Positions 1 to 8,445 of a stretch of 64,000 nucleotides of DNA are shown here, piece by piece. Source of the DNA: an uncultured Pelagibacteraceae bacterium (GTDB lineage Bacteria; Pseudomonadota; Alphaproteobacteria; Pelagibacterales; Pelagibacteraceae); assembly GCA_902521075.1 (NCBI GenBank), contig CABYQM010000003.1:62001-126000 (forward strand). The letters run 5' to 3'. Each line of letters starts with the position of its first letter. Position 1 is the stretch's first letter. Below the pieces are notes generated by a model that made no database searches, had not been told where the DNA came from, and saw only the letters and a program-made list of their open reading frames with translations. The position numbers were made by a program, and so were the translations under genes.

Positions 1-606
1 GATATTTATGCTGGTTATCTAGCAAAAAAACTTGGTCTTCCAATTGATAAACTTATTGTAGCTACTAATAAAAATGACATCCTTCATAGAGCAATTTCTG
101 GTGGGGACTATACTCAAAAGAAAGTTGAGGAAACAAATACTCCTAGCATGGATATCCAGATAGCAAGTAACTTTGAGAGACTTTTATACGATGTAAAAGA
201 CTGTAATTCAGAAGTTACAAAAGATGTAATGGATAAAATAAAAAATAATACTTATCAAATCGATAATAGTGATTTAGATGAAATAAAAAATAATTTCACA
301 TCTGAAATGTTAGATGAAAACGAAACTATCCAAATGATAAAAGATATAAATGAAGAATATAATGTTGTGGTGGATCCACATACTGCAGTTGGAATTGGTG
401 CTGCAAGAAAACTTGGACTAGAAGAAAATTGCGTTGTTTTATCTACAGCACACCCATGTAAATTTCCAAAAGCAATAAAGGATGCAATCTCAAAAACTGA
501 GAAATTACCAGATAGTCTTAAATATGTTTATGATAGAGATGAAAAATTTGAAGTTATATCAAATGATTTAAATAAAGTTAAAGAATACGTAATAAACTCA
601 ATATGA
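1..606 (+). CDS. thrC: Threonine synthase, C-terminal part (5' end outside window)
   Basis: Threonine synthase is a PLP enzyme that converts O-phosphohomoserine to threonine, the last step of the pathway. The frame is open from base 1, so the N-terminal part, including the PLP lysine, lies outside the window. The visible 201 residues start with DIYAGYLAKKLGLP, followed by VATNKNDILHRAISGGDY and a late VVVDPHTAVGIGAARK segment, all typical of the bacterial ThrC C-terminal half. Its stop TGA overlaps the next gene's ATG (ATGA), so the two are probably translationally coupled. A homoserine kinase gene, the preceding step, lies about 3 kb away on the other strand. Confidence 0.9.
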   Translation, partial: DIYAGYLAKKLGLPIDKLIVATNKNDILHRAISGGDYTQKKVEETNTPSMDIQIASNFERLLYDVKDCNSEVTKDVMDKIKNNTYQIDNSDLDEIKNNFTSEMLDENETIQMIKDINEEYNVVVDPHTAVGIGAARKLGLEENCVVLSTAHPCKFPKAIKDAISKTEKLPDSLKYVYDRDEKFEVISNDLNKVKEYVINSI

Positions 607-1088
607 AATTAAAAATAAAAGATCAAATCCCAGATATAGAAATTTTTCATCTATTAGATGGTGAGCCACAAACTAGTAAAATTAGAGATATTTTAGGAAA
701 TGGTAAAGTTGTTTTATTCGGATTGCCTGGTGCTTTTACTTCTACTTGTTCAAAACTCCATCTTCCTGGATATGTTGCTAATGCCGATAAAATAAAAGCT
801 AAAGGAATTAAGAATATATTTTGTTTATCTGTAAATGATCCTTTTGTTATGAATGCTTGGGGAGAAGCAAATAATGCAGCTGGTAAAATAACAATGCTAT
901 CTGATCCATATTTATTTTTTACAAAAGCAATTGGTGCAGAAGTAGATAGAAATTCAAAAGGAATGGGTATTAGATCAAATCGGTATGTAATGCTTATTGA
1001 AAATTTAAAAGTAGTGAATATCAGGGTAGAAAAAGAGACCAAACAATGCAATTTGTCTTCTGCAGATAGAATTTTAAATATTTTGTGA
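603..1088 (+). CDS. Peroxiredoxin, Prx5-like
   Basis: This is a 161-residue thiol peroxidase of the Prx5/redoxin family, expected to reduce H2O2 and alkyl hydroperoxides in the cytoplasm. The active-site stretch PGAFTSTC (residues 42-49) gives Cys49 as peroxidatic cysteine, followed by the family's HLPGYV. Cys74 and Cys149 are the only other cysteines and are candidates for resolving or glutathione/glutaredoxin-coupled chemistry. Length is normal for the family and there is no signal peptide. The start overlaps the thrC stop by 4 bases, and the stop overlaps the GTG start of the following acyltransferase, so the three genes look like one transcript. Confidence 0.88.
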   Translation: MKLKIKDQIPDIEIFHLLDGEPQTSKIRDILGNGKVVLFGLPGAFTSTCSKLHLPGYVANADKIKAKGIKNIFCLSVNDPFVMNAWGEANNAAGKITMLSDPYLFFTKAIGAEVDRNSKGMGIRSNRYVMLIENLKVVNIRVEKETKQCNLSSADRILNIL

Positions 1089-3085
1089 AACTTTTATATC
1101 GTCCAGAAATAGATGGTTTAAGAGCGATTGCTGTTCTTGCAGTCATTCTCTATCATGCTCAAATTACTGTTTTAGGCCATCAACCATTCCAAGGTGGATT
1201 TATCGGAGTTGATATATTTTTTGTTATCTCTGGTTATTTAATCACATCAATAATTTATAAAGAATTAATTGCCTCAAGTTCTTTTTCATTTAAATATTTT
1301 TACGAAAGAAGAATAAGACGAATACTTCCAATTTATCTTTTTATTGGATTTGTTACTATTTTATTATGCTATCTAATTCTCCCACATAAATTATTCAATT
1401 TTAACTTTTCATCATTCGTTTCTTCATTATTTTTTGTATCAAATTATTTTTTTTATAATGAAGCACTGCAATATAGTGCTTTAGGCAATACTGATATATT
1501 TTTACTTCATACTTGGTCGCTTTCAGTTGAGGAACAGTTTTACTTAATTTTTCCAATTTTATTTTTATTCATATTTAAAAAATTTAATTATAAATATTTT
1601 TTTATATCATTATTTATTTTTGGATTGATGGTGTCTATATATTTCTCGTTAACTAAACCTAACTTCTCTTTTTATTCATTACCTACAAGATTTTTTGAAC
1701 TTTTACTTGGTTCACTGGTATGTTTTTATGAAAAAGATATTAAAGAAAGATTTAACCAATACTCTAAATTATTCTGTTTTGTGGGATTTTTTTTAATTAT
1801 TTTTTCAATATTACTTTTTTCTCATGAAACATTGCATCCATCTCATCTAACCTTAATACCTTTATTTGGTACAATTTTAATAATCATTTTTTCTAATAAT
1901 AACGATTATTTAATTAAAATTATTTCAAGTAAAGTTATAGTTTTTATTGGGTTAATTTCTTATTCACTTTACCTTTGGCATTATCCAATTTTTCTTACAG
2001 TTAAATATTTTAATTTAGTAGAAGGATTACTTTATAAAAAACTTTTATTAATGGTTTTTATCTTTGTCATTTCTTATCTAAGTTACAGATTTATCGAAAA
2101 ACCATTTAGAAGATCGTATTCTTTTAAAACCGTTTTAATGTTTATTTTTTCATTAATAATTTTAAGTATGACAGTAGGTTATCTATCCAAATACCATAAA
2201 AATTTTTTATACCAGTCCAGTATATTTTTACCTCAAGATGAAAATAATAGCATTTATTGGGATGATGAAATTTGGCATATGTTAAAAGATGAAGATGGCA
2301 AAGAATGTTTTGATAGAAACGATGACTTTTGTGTATTTAACTCCAATGCTCAAAATAATATTTTGCTTGTTGGTAATAGTGTTATGGCAGCATATGCATA
2401 TAACATTAAAGAGAACTTAGAAAAAAATTATAAATTCACAACATCGACTGCTGGTGGTTGTATGTATATTGATAATTATTATAAGTGGTTTCATGACAAA
2501 GAAGCAATTAATGTTTGTGATTTAAGTTTTCAAAAAAATGTAAAAAATATTATAAACAAAAGTCAACCTGGTTTTGTAATTTATGGAGGAAATACACCAT
2601 TTACTGAAAACATTTACAACAAAATGTTAAAAAAAAATTCAAAAAAATTTAACAAGAAATTATTAATAGAAAATATAAAAAAAACGATATATTCTACCCT
2701 TAATAACAATATCGTTATTTTAGTATACCCATATCCGTATTCTCCATATGCTAATATTAATAAAGATTTACATTTAATGTACTTAAAAAAGAATTTTTCT
2801 AAATCATATAAGGAAGATATTTTAAAGTTAAATGAAAGTTCTTACATAAAACAATTTAGAGAAATCAGAAATTTATTTGATAGTATTGAGCATCCAAATT
2901 TATATAAAATAAAACCTATTAAAATTCTATGCAACGAAAAAAATTGCTCAAGTATCAAGGACAATAAATTTATTTTTTCAAATAATTCTCATCCAAGTTT
3001 TTATGGATCCGAAATAATTGTAAAAGAAATTCTTGCTATAATTGAAAATCATGATTTATCAAAAAAAAAACAATTAAATAAATAA
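1085..3085 (+). CDS. Acyltransferase-3 membrane protein with C-terminal SGNH-like domain
   Basis: This 666-residue OafA/YrhL-type protein probably O-acylates a cell-surface polysaccharide. It opens with YRPEIDGLRAIAVLAVILYH, the acyltransferase-3 signature, followed by about ten hydrophobic segments to about residue 375. A soluble C-terminal domain of about 290 residues follows, resembling the SGNH domains of O-acetyltransferases. In it, block I reads GNS instead of GDS, and the C-terminal block reads NNSH, where families usually have DxxH. The nucleophile Ser and the His are therefore kept but the Asp is not obvious. The start is GTG, overlapping the peroxiredoxin stop. Genes of this class are usually variable accessory genes; the target glycan is unknown. 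Confidence 0.8.
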   Translation: MKLLYRPEIDGLRAIAVLAVILYHAQITVLGHQPFQGGFIGVDIFFVISGYLITSIIYKELIASSSFSFKYFYERRIRRILPIYLFIGFVTILLCYLILPHKLFNFNFSSFVSSLFFVSNYFFYNEALQYSALGNTDIFLLHTWSLSVEEQFYLIFPILFLFIFKKFNYKYFFISLFIFGLMVSIYFSLTKPNFSFYSLPTRFFELLLGSLVCFYEKDIKERFNQYSKLFCFVGFFLIIFSILLFSHETLHPSHLTLIPLFGTILIIIFSNNNDYLIKIISSKVIVFIGLISYSLYLWHYPIFLTVKYFNLVEGLLYKKLLLMVFIFVISYLSYRFIEKPFRRSYSFKTVLMFIFSLIILSMTVGYLSKYHKNFLYQSSIFLPQDENNSIYWDDEIWHMLKDEDGKECFDRNDDFCVFNSNAQNNILLVGNSVMAAYAYNIKENLEKNYKFTTSTAGGCMYIDNYYKWFHDKEAINVCDLSFQKNVKNIINKSQPGFVIYGGNTPFTENIYNKMLKKNSKKFNKKLLIENIKKTIYSTLNNNIVILVYPYPYSPYANINKDLHLMYLKKNFSKSYKEDILKLNESSYIKQFREIRNLFDSIEHPNLYKIKPIKILCNEKNCSSIKDNKFIFSNNSHPSFYGSEIIVKEILAIIENHDLSKKKQLNK

Positions 3086-3155
3086 TTAGTTCCTTAAAAA
3101 TTATAAAAATTATCTAAAAAAAAATAATTTAATAAAAAATCTTCTTACGAAACTT

Positions 3156-3578
3156 TTATATATTTGCAGATGATCTTGCTAATAAATCCACTTCATTATT
3201 AAGTTTATCTGTTGAATGTGCCTTTACCCAGCTCCATTTAATATCAAAAGTATTTGATAGATTATCTAATTCAGTCCAAAGTACTTTATTCTTAACTTCT
3301 TTTTTATTTGCTGTTTTCCAACCATTTTTTTTCCAATTATGTATCCATTCAGTTATTCCAGATTTTACATATTTAGAATCTGTAAATATTTGAACCTTGC
3401 TTCCTTTTGGAATTTTTTTTAAAGCTTTGATCGGCGCAAGTAATTCCATTTGATTATTTGTTGTTTCTTTTTTGCTTCCTTTAATTTGAGTTTTCTTTCC
3501 ATTTTCAATAATAATTGCAGCCCAACCACCATTTCCTGGATTTCCAATGCAAGAACCATCTGTATAGATTTTAATCAT
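3156..3578 (-). CDS. rnhA: Ribonuclease HI
   Basis: This 140-residue enzyme cleaves the RNA strand of RNA-DNA hybrids, removing primers and R-loops. The N-terminus IYTDGSCIGNPGNGGWAAI carries the first catalytic Asp. NNQMELLAPIKAL gives the Glu, FTDSKYV the second Asp, and the C-terminal HSTDKLNNEVDLLA the last acidic residues, so the DEDD set looks intact. The gene abuts the thrB stop and forms the end of the ispH-thrB-rnhA run, an arrangement familiar in alphaproteobacteria. A 70-bp A/T-rich gap with no clear hairpin separates its end from the convergent acyltransferase gene. Confidence 0.93.
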   Translation of the reverse strand: MIKIYTDGSCIGNPGNGGWAAIIIENGKKTQIKGSKKETTNNQMELLAPIKALKKIPKGSKVQIFTDSKYVKSGITEWIHNWKKNGWKTANKKEVKNKVLWTELDNLSNTFDIKWSWVKAHSTDKLNNEVDLLARSSANI

Positions 3579-4543
3579 TAAGAATAATCCTTAAATGAAC
3601 TTAGATTTCTATGAAAATTTAACTTATCTATATACTCCTTTGGGTCTTTAATTTTAATGATAGCTTGTTTAGGAGTATTTAAATAATCATAAGATCTAGT
3701 TAAAAGATATCTTAAAGCTGATCCTCTACACAAAGTATTTAAATTTCTTTTTTCAATTTCACTTAATTTTCTAACAGATTGGTAGCCTTTTAATAAATTT
3801 GAGGATCTATTTTTATCTAAAATAAATTTTCTATTTTTTTTCCTAAAGCATAAAGCATTAATGCAAGTTGCTAATTCATAAGATAGAAAATCATTAGCTG
3901 AAAAATAAAAATCTATAAATCCATGAAATTTTCCTTTATAGAAAAAAATATTATCAATAAATAGATCACTATGAATTATTCCATTTGGCATTTTTTTAGG
4001 CCATTTTTTTTTGAGATCTTTCAAATCATCTTTCATTAAATCTTTTAGGTTTTTTGACAATTTATTAATTTTATTGTCTATTTTATTCAGAATTGATCCC
4101 CATGAATTAATCGATAGAGAATTTTTTCTATATAATTTTAATTTTTTTGAAGCCTCATGAAGTAATGCTGCATTTTTTCCAACTATAAAACAATCTTTAC
4201 TATTTAGTTGATCTTTATCTTTTCCTTCTAAGAAACTGACAATACAAGCTTTTTTATTTTTTAAATTAAATAAATATTTACCTCTTTTGTCTTTTATAGG
4301 AACTGGACATTTTACTTTTAATCTAGATAGACCAGACATAAGATTTACAAAAAATGGAAGATCCTTTTTCTGAACTCTTTTTTCGTAAATAGTTAAAATA
4401 TATTTATTTTTCTGTGTCTTCAAAAGGAAGTTGGTATTTTCGATACCTTTTTTTATACCTGAATATTTGTCTATTTTTCCAATATTATATTTCTTCTCGA
4501 TAAATTTTATGTGTTTATTATTAATTTTAGTATAAACAGCCAT
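3578..4543 (-). CDS. thrB: Homoserine kinase, ThrB type II (APH/choline-kinase fold)
   Basis: This 321-residue kinase phosphorylates homoserine to O-phosphohomoserine for threonine synthesis. It is not the GHMP-type ThrB of enterics. It shows the aminoglycoside-phosphotransferase-like fold: a glycine/asparagine-rich N-terminal loop (GIENTNFLL), the catalytic loop NGIIHSDLFIDNIFF (residues about 188-202), and the metal-binding GFIDFYFSANDF. It abuts ispH upstream and rnhA downstream with 1-base overlaps, implying one transcript. Its partner enzyme gene, thrC, sits at the window's left edge on the opposite strand. Confidence 0.9.
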   Translation of the reverse strand: MAVYTKINNKHIKFIEKKYNIGKIDKYSGIKKGIENTNFLLKTQKNKYILTIYEKRVQKKDLPFFVNLMSGLSRLKVKCPVPIKDKRGKYLFNLKNKKACIVSFLEGKDKDQLNSKDCFIVGKNAALLHEASKKLKLYRKNSLSINSWGSILNKIDNKINKLSKNLKDLMKDDLKDLKKKWPKKMPNGIIHSDLFIDNIFFYKGKFHGFIDFYFSANDFLSYELATCINALCFRKKNRKFILDKNRSSNLLKGYQSVRKLSEIEKRNLNTLCRGSALRYLLTRSYDYLNTPKQAIIKIKDPKEYIDKLNFHRNLSSFKDYS

Positions 4544-5487
4544 TAATTTAATTTTCCAGGAATTTTAAAAGTAATATTTTCTTTTACGATTTCTACTTCT
4601 TCTATGTTGACTGTAAATTGATCTTTTAACTCTGCTATAAATTTTTCAACAAGTATTTCTGGTGCTGAAGCACCTGAGGAGATTCCAATCGTATTACATC
4701 CTTTAATTTTATCTATAGGCACTGGACTTTCTGAATGTATTAACTCAGCAGAACTACAACCAGAGTTTTTAGCAACCTCAACTAATCTTACCGAGTTAGA
4801 TGAATTCCTACTTCCAATTACAAAAAACATATCACATTTATCTGCTATTTCTTTAACTGCCGATTGTCTATTTGTTGTTGCATAACATATGTCATCTTTT
4901 TTAGGCTCTTTAATATCTGGGTATTTAGATTTTAAAGCTGCTATTATATCTTTGGTATCATCTACAGAGAGTGTTGTTTGAGTTATGAAAGATAACTGTT
5001 TATTTGAGATATTTTCATACTCTTTTGCGTCCTCAATATTTTCAATCAAATCTATTGAACCTTTTGGTAATTGACCCATAGTTCCTATGACTTCTGGATG
5101 GTTTTTGTGTCCTATTAATAATATATGATGACCTTGTTTGTTTAAGTTTTCTGCTTCTCTATGAACTTTAGATACTAGAGGACACGTTGCATCTACAAAC
5201 ATCATATTTAAATTAGAAGCTTCCTCTGGGACAGATTTTGGCACTCCATGTGCTGAGAATATAACTGGTCTAGACTTGTCTTTGATTTCATCTAATTCTT
5301 CAACAAATATCGCTCCTATTTTTTTTAAATTTTCTACAACATGTTTGTTATGTACAATTTCGTGTCTCACATAAACTGGAGCACCAAATTTATCTATACT
5401 CTTTTTTACAATTTCAATTGCTCTATCAACTCCTGCACAAAATCCTCTTGGTGCAGCTAAATAAATTTTTAAATTTTTGTTACTCAT
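4543..5487 (-). CDS. ispH: 4-hydroxy-3-methylbut-2-enyl diphosphate reductase
   Basis: IspH (LytB) is the iron-sulfur enzyme that makes IPP and DMAPP from HMBPP, the final step of the MEP isoprenoid pathway. In 314 residues the three cluster cysteines are visible: Cys17 (PRGFCAGV), Cys102 (VDATCPLV) and Cys201 (DICYATTNRQ), along with the EEVHN-like segment RHEIVHNKHVV. Its start codon overlaps the stop of a 56-residue membrane protein, and it ends against thrB. Placement downstream of crtI-crtB-crtY-blh puts a precursor step of retinal synthesis in the same transcriptional direction. Confidence 0.95.
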   Translation of the reverse strand: MSNKNLKIYLAAPRGFCAGVDRAIEIVKKSIDKFGAPVYVRHEIVHNKHVVENLKKIGAIFVEELDEIKDKSRPVIFSAHGVPKSVPEEASNLNMMFVDATCPLVSKVHREAENLNKQGHHILLIGHKNHPEVIGTMGQLPKGSIDLIENIEDAKEYENISNKQLSFITQTTLSVDDTKDIIAALKSKYPDIKEPKKDDICYATTNRQSAVKEIADKCDMFFVIGSRNSSNSVRLVEVAKNSGCSSAELIHSESPVPIDKIKGCNTIGISSGASAPEILVEKFIAELKDQFTVNIEEVEIVKENITFKIPGKLN

Positions 5488-5650
5488 TTTCGTCCTTTTT
5501 AAAAAATGGAATTAAAAATATTATACAAGCAATAAAAAAAAACAGGCTTCCGAACATAGCCCAAAAACTTCCTACACTTGAGATGATGAAACCAATTGAA
5601 GATATAATGAACAATATCCATCCAATTAGATTTATAGTTTTATTTTTCAT
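5480..5650 (-). CDS. Small two-helix membrane protein between blh and ispH
   Basis: This 56-residue frame fills the gap between blh and ispH. It reads MKNKTINLIGWILFIISSIG at the start and ends in FFKKDENE. Two hydrophobic stretches (about residues 8-26 and 28-50) suggest a helical hairpin in the inner membrane with a charged C-terminal tail. Its ATG overlaps the blh stop (ATGA), and its TAA ends within the start region of ispH. Such double overlap, with no internal stop, supports a real translated gene. I do not recognise a family. It could assist the membrane enzyme Blh or simply be an uncharacterised small protein. Confidence 0.7.
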   Translation of the reverse strand: MKNKTINLIGWILFIISSIGFIISSVGSFWAMFGSLFFFIACIIFLIPFFKKDENE

Positions 5651-6540
5651 TTTTTTTCTACCATGAATTCAAGTAAAATATGAGGAAAGGTCAATGAAGC
5701 CAATCCAACAAATATTATTTTAATAATACTTTCATCTATACCAAATTTTTCTGAAATAAAATAAAAAACTATTAAATATATTATTGCTGTAATTACTGTA
5801 AGAGGAATAATTTTTCGTAAAAAAATAGGAAATCCTTTCATCAAATTTTTATTTATTTCACTAATTAAACTTAGTGAGTGTCTTATAGAATGAAGAAAGC
5901 AGAAATAAATTGTGAAAGCCAATATAGGGTTAAAAAAATAGTTTAAAATAATTATTGAAAAACTATCTAAAAAAAGAATTGATCTTAAATCATTATTATT
6001 ACCTCTATATATAAGAAAATTACTTAGCACTGATAATATAACTAAAGGAATTAAAAAATTATTAGCCACAATATTTTCGTCTATTGAAAAGTTTAACAAT
6101 TTAAAAATTTCGACTGTCTCAGCTTTATGAAACAGTAAGGGTGCTGAAATAACTAATGATCCTTTAAGGAAATAAAAAATTTCTAAAAAATTAGCATTTT
6201 TTGTCTCGATAAAGTCACTATCCTCTTTGCCAAAATGATATGCTGCAACTATTAAAAAAAGCGAAAGCAACAATATTGGACTTAAAATCCAAATTAAAAC
6301 AACAAAAATAGCAATACCTATATAAGTTATATAAAACACTTCTGTATTTTTAATTTTATAAATTTTTAAAAGTTTCTTACCCTTTTCATGATCCAGCGCA
6401 CCGTGAGAGATACCAATTGTAAGAATTAAAAAAAAACTAAAAAGTATAAACGAATTATTTCTCAATACCTCAAAGGCAGAAAAAAAAATACAGATATTAA
6501 AAAAAATAATAGAATGAAAAAAATTTATTTTGTTGATCAT
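5647..6540 (-). CDS. blh: Beta-carotene 15,15'-dioxygenase (Brp/Blh family)
   Basis: Blh cleaves beta-carotene to two retinals, the chromophore of microbial rhodopsins. The 297-residue protein is almost wholly hydrophobic, with about eight membrane segments. It carries the family's histidine motifs: ISHGALDHEKG (about residue 44), AAYHFGKED, FLHSIRHS and FPHILLEF near the C-terminus, which are expected to bind the active-site iron. The start ATG overlaps the stop of crtY, and the stop overlaps the small membrane protein, so it sits in the retinal operon. Presence of blh strongly implies a rhodopsin gene elsewhere in the genome. Confidence 0.92.
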   Translation of the reverse strand: MINKINFFHSIIFFNICIFFSAFEVLRNNSFILFSFFLILTIGISHGALDHEKGKKLLKIYKIKNTEVFYITYIGIAIFVVLIWILSPILLLSLFLIVAAYHFGKEDSDFIETKNANFLEIFYFLKGSLVISAPLLFHKAETVEIFKLLNFSIDENIVANNFLIPLVILSVLSNFLIYRGNNNDLRSILFLDSFSIIILNYFFNPILAFTIYFCFLHSIRHSLSLISEINKNLMKGFPIFLRKIIPLTVITAIIYLIVFYFISEKFGIDESIIKIIFVGLASLTFPHILLEFMVEKK

Positions 6541-7616
6541 TATTTAAATACAGCTTTAATAAAAATCCATTTTGGCATCTTTAATATAATGGATAAGTCC
6601 TCGAAAATATTACTTTTATTGGAAAGGAAATTTATTACTGTTTTTGACTTGCTTTTAAACATTTTGAAGAAAATATTTGGCATGATCTCTGGCTTTTCAG
6701 CCAGGACTTTCAAAAAAACATTATCTAAAAACTTATACTTACTTTTTATATTGAAAGCTCTAGTTTGGGTTATTTTATCAATGTTTTGCGTAATATATTC
6801 TGCTTGTTCTTGAATATTTAGGAAAGTATAGCCAGTACTTAAACGCGTCATACCTCCAGCAGTTCCAATATTAATCGTATTTTTGTCGTTTTTAAATTTT
6901 GGATAAAATAATGGTATGGCCCCAACTTCTTTATAATTAATTTTATATTTTTTTAATTTTAAAGTGTTTTCGATGTAATCAGTAATTTGTTTATCATAAT
7001 CTTTTTCACTATCATCTTCCATCTTTGAAAGCCACGTAGTTTCAATTAAAGCCGATTTTTTTGAATAGGGTAGTGTATAGAAAAAATGAACACTTTTTTT
7101 TTGATCACAATCAAAGTCCATTAAATTCATTATTTTATCATCAAAAAAATCTTTTTCGGTTTCAATCTCAACACCTTGAAAATGTTGCCATAAATTAGAA
7201 CCTTTATTCTCAAGATTTGGCAAACTGTTAAATAAAATTGCGTTTTCTGTATTTACTTCACTAATATCTTTAAAGAATTGAATATTTGGATTTTTATTGA
7301 TTTTATTTAAAATTTTTTTGTAGAATAGTCCACTATCAATACTTTCGTAAGGAGTTTCTTTACAATCTTTATATTCAACATTTCCTTTAAAATTGATTGT
7401 ATAATCTTTCCATTTTTTTTTTACACAGTCATCAAACTTGTGAGGTACAGTTTTCCAATATGACCAAGTTTTATCTCTTTTATATTCATCTCTTTTTTCA
7501 ATAATTGCTAAAGTCTTATTTTTAAGTTTATCGTGATACTCTAACTCATAAGCCAATGTTAAACCTGCACAGCCACCTCCAATAATTATGTAATCAAAAT
7601 CTTTCATTATACTCAA
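6540..7616 (-). CDS. crtY: Lycopene beta-cyclase
   Basis: CrtY cyclises both ends of lycopene to beta-carotene. The 358-residue protein opens with the dinucleotide-binding FDYIIIGGGCAGLTLAYEL, then the cyclase-typical KTWSYW (about residue 50) and IGTAGGMTRLSTGY near residue 270. The start shown overlaps the end of crtB by 23 bases. A second Met three codons in (MKDFDY, base 7607) is equally possible and would shorten that overlap. It is placed between crtB and blh in pathway order. No signal peptide is present; association with the membrane is expected from its lipid substrate. Confidence 0.92.
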   Translation of the reverse strand: MSIMKDFDYIIIGGGCAGLTLAYELEYHDKLKNKTLAIIEKRDEYKRDKTWSYWKTVPHKFDDCVKKKWKDYTINFKGNVEYKDCKETPYESIDSGLFYKKILNKINKNPNIQFFKDISEVNTENAILFNSLPNLENKGSNLWQHFQGVEIETEKDFFDDKIMNLMDFDCDQKKSVHFFYTLPYSKKSALIETTWLSKMEDDSEKDYDKQITDYIENTLKLKKYKINYKEVGAIPLFYPKFKNDKNTINIGTAGGMTRLSTGYTFLNIQEQAEYITQNIDKITQTRAFNIKSKYKFLDNVFLKVLAEKPEIMPNIFFKMFKSKSKTVINFLSNKSNIFEDLSIILKMPKWIFIKAVFK

Positions 7617-8445
7617 TATCTTGCATTATTATCTCATGCTCTTTTATTGTAAGTTTTTTATCTTCTTTTACAAAATATAATTTAATTAAATCACCAATAG
7701 ATAGCACTGTATGTAAGACTTTTCCCAAGTTGTTTACATAAATTTTTCCTGATTTATTATAATTTTCTAAGTTTCCTTTTTTTAAGATTTCATTTCCAAT
7801 TTGTCTATATACTCGTCTTGCAACCAAAATCGAAAATCTTAAAAAGAATGGAATTTTTTTAATTGATATAAAAGAATTACTATAAAATTTGTCAGCGATT
7901 TTTAGAATTCTTTTAATTTCATCAAAATTCTTTTTTATATAAAACCTATTATTGCTTTCATCTTCAATAACATCTCTTGAAATATTAGTTAATTGCATTG
8001 CAATGCCTAAGTCAATCGCTCCTAAAAGTGCTGATCTTTCTTTGACATTTAAAATTTTTGCCATCATTAATCCAACTGTTCCAGCTACTCTATATGAATA
8101 AACATATAGATCTTTGTCAGTGTTGATTTCTACTTTTGATTTTATATCAGCCTCTACGCCATCGAATAAATCATCAATTATTTTTTGTGATATTCCAAAT
8201 TTGTTTATTAAAGCCCACATATTTTTAATTATTTGGTTATTTTCATTTTTTAATTTGAAATCTTCTTTGAAAGTATTGAAATTTTTTAATTTCGTATCAA
8301 GATCACCTTTTTCATCTGCTATATTGTCTATGTATCTACAAAAATCGTACAAATTAGAGCAATCAGAGTAGACTTGTTTTGGTAAAAAGAAACCTGCCCA
8401 ATTAAAAGATTTAGCGTATTTCGACAAATAATTTTGTTCATTCAT
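7594..8445 (-). CDS. crtB: Phytoene synthase
   Basis: CrtB condenses two geranylgeranyl diphosphates to phytoene, the first committed carotenoid step. The 283-residue protein shows both aspartate-rich motifs of the squalene/phytoene synthase family: FCRYIDNIADEKGD (about residues 31-44) and LTNISRDVIEDESNNRFY (about residues 152-169). Its ATG shares a base with the crtI stop (TAATG), indicating coupling. No geranylgeranyl diphosphate synthase gene (crtE) is in the window, so the substrate must be made by a prenyl synthase encoded elsewhere. Confidence 0.93.
   Translation of the reverse strand: MNEQNYLSKYAKSFNWAGFFLPKQVYSDCSNLYDFCRYIDNIADEKGDLDTKLKNFNTFKEDFKLKNENNQIIKNMWALINKFGISQKIIDDLFDGVEADIKSKVEINTDKDLYVYSYRVAGTVGLMMAKILNVKERSALLGAIDLGIAMQLTNISRDVIEDESNNRFYIKKNFDEIKRILKIADKFYSNSFISIKKIPFFLRFSILVARRVYRQIGNEILKKGNLENYNKSGKIYVNNLGKVLHTVLSIGDLIKLYFVKEDKKLTIKEHEIIMQDIEYNERF

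Noticed and set aside
647-1051. Open frame antisense to the peroxiredoxin gene
   Set aside because: Lies wholly within a clear peroxiredoxin gene and has no recognisable protein features.
3086-3155. Terminator between the acyltransferase and rnhA genes
   Set aside because: The gap is A/T-rich with only short ATTAT/ATAAT matches and no stable stem.
5418-5666. Plus-strand open frame between ispH and blh
   Set aside because: The opposite strand holds a 56-residue frame coupled to both neighbours, which is the better explanation.
6514-6813. Open frame antisense to the end of crtY
   Set aside because: Overlaps conserved crtY/blh coding and shows no domain.
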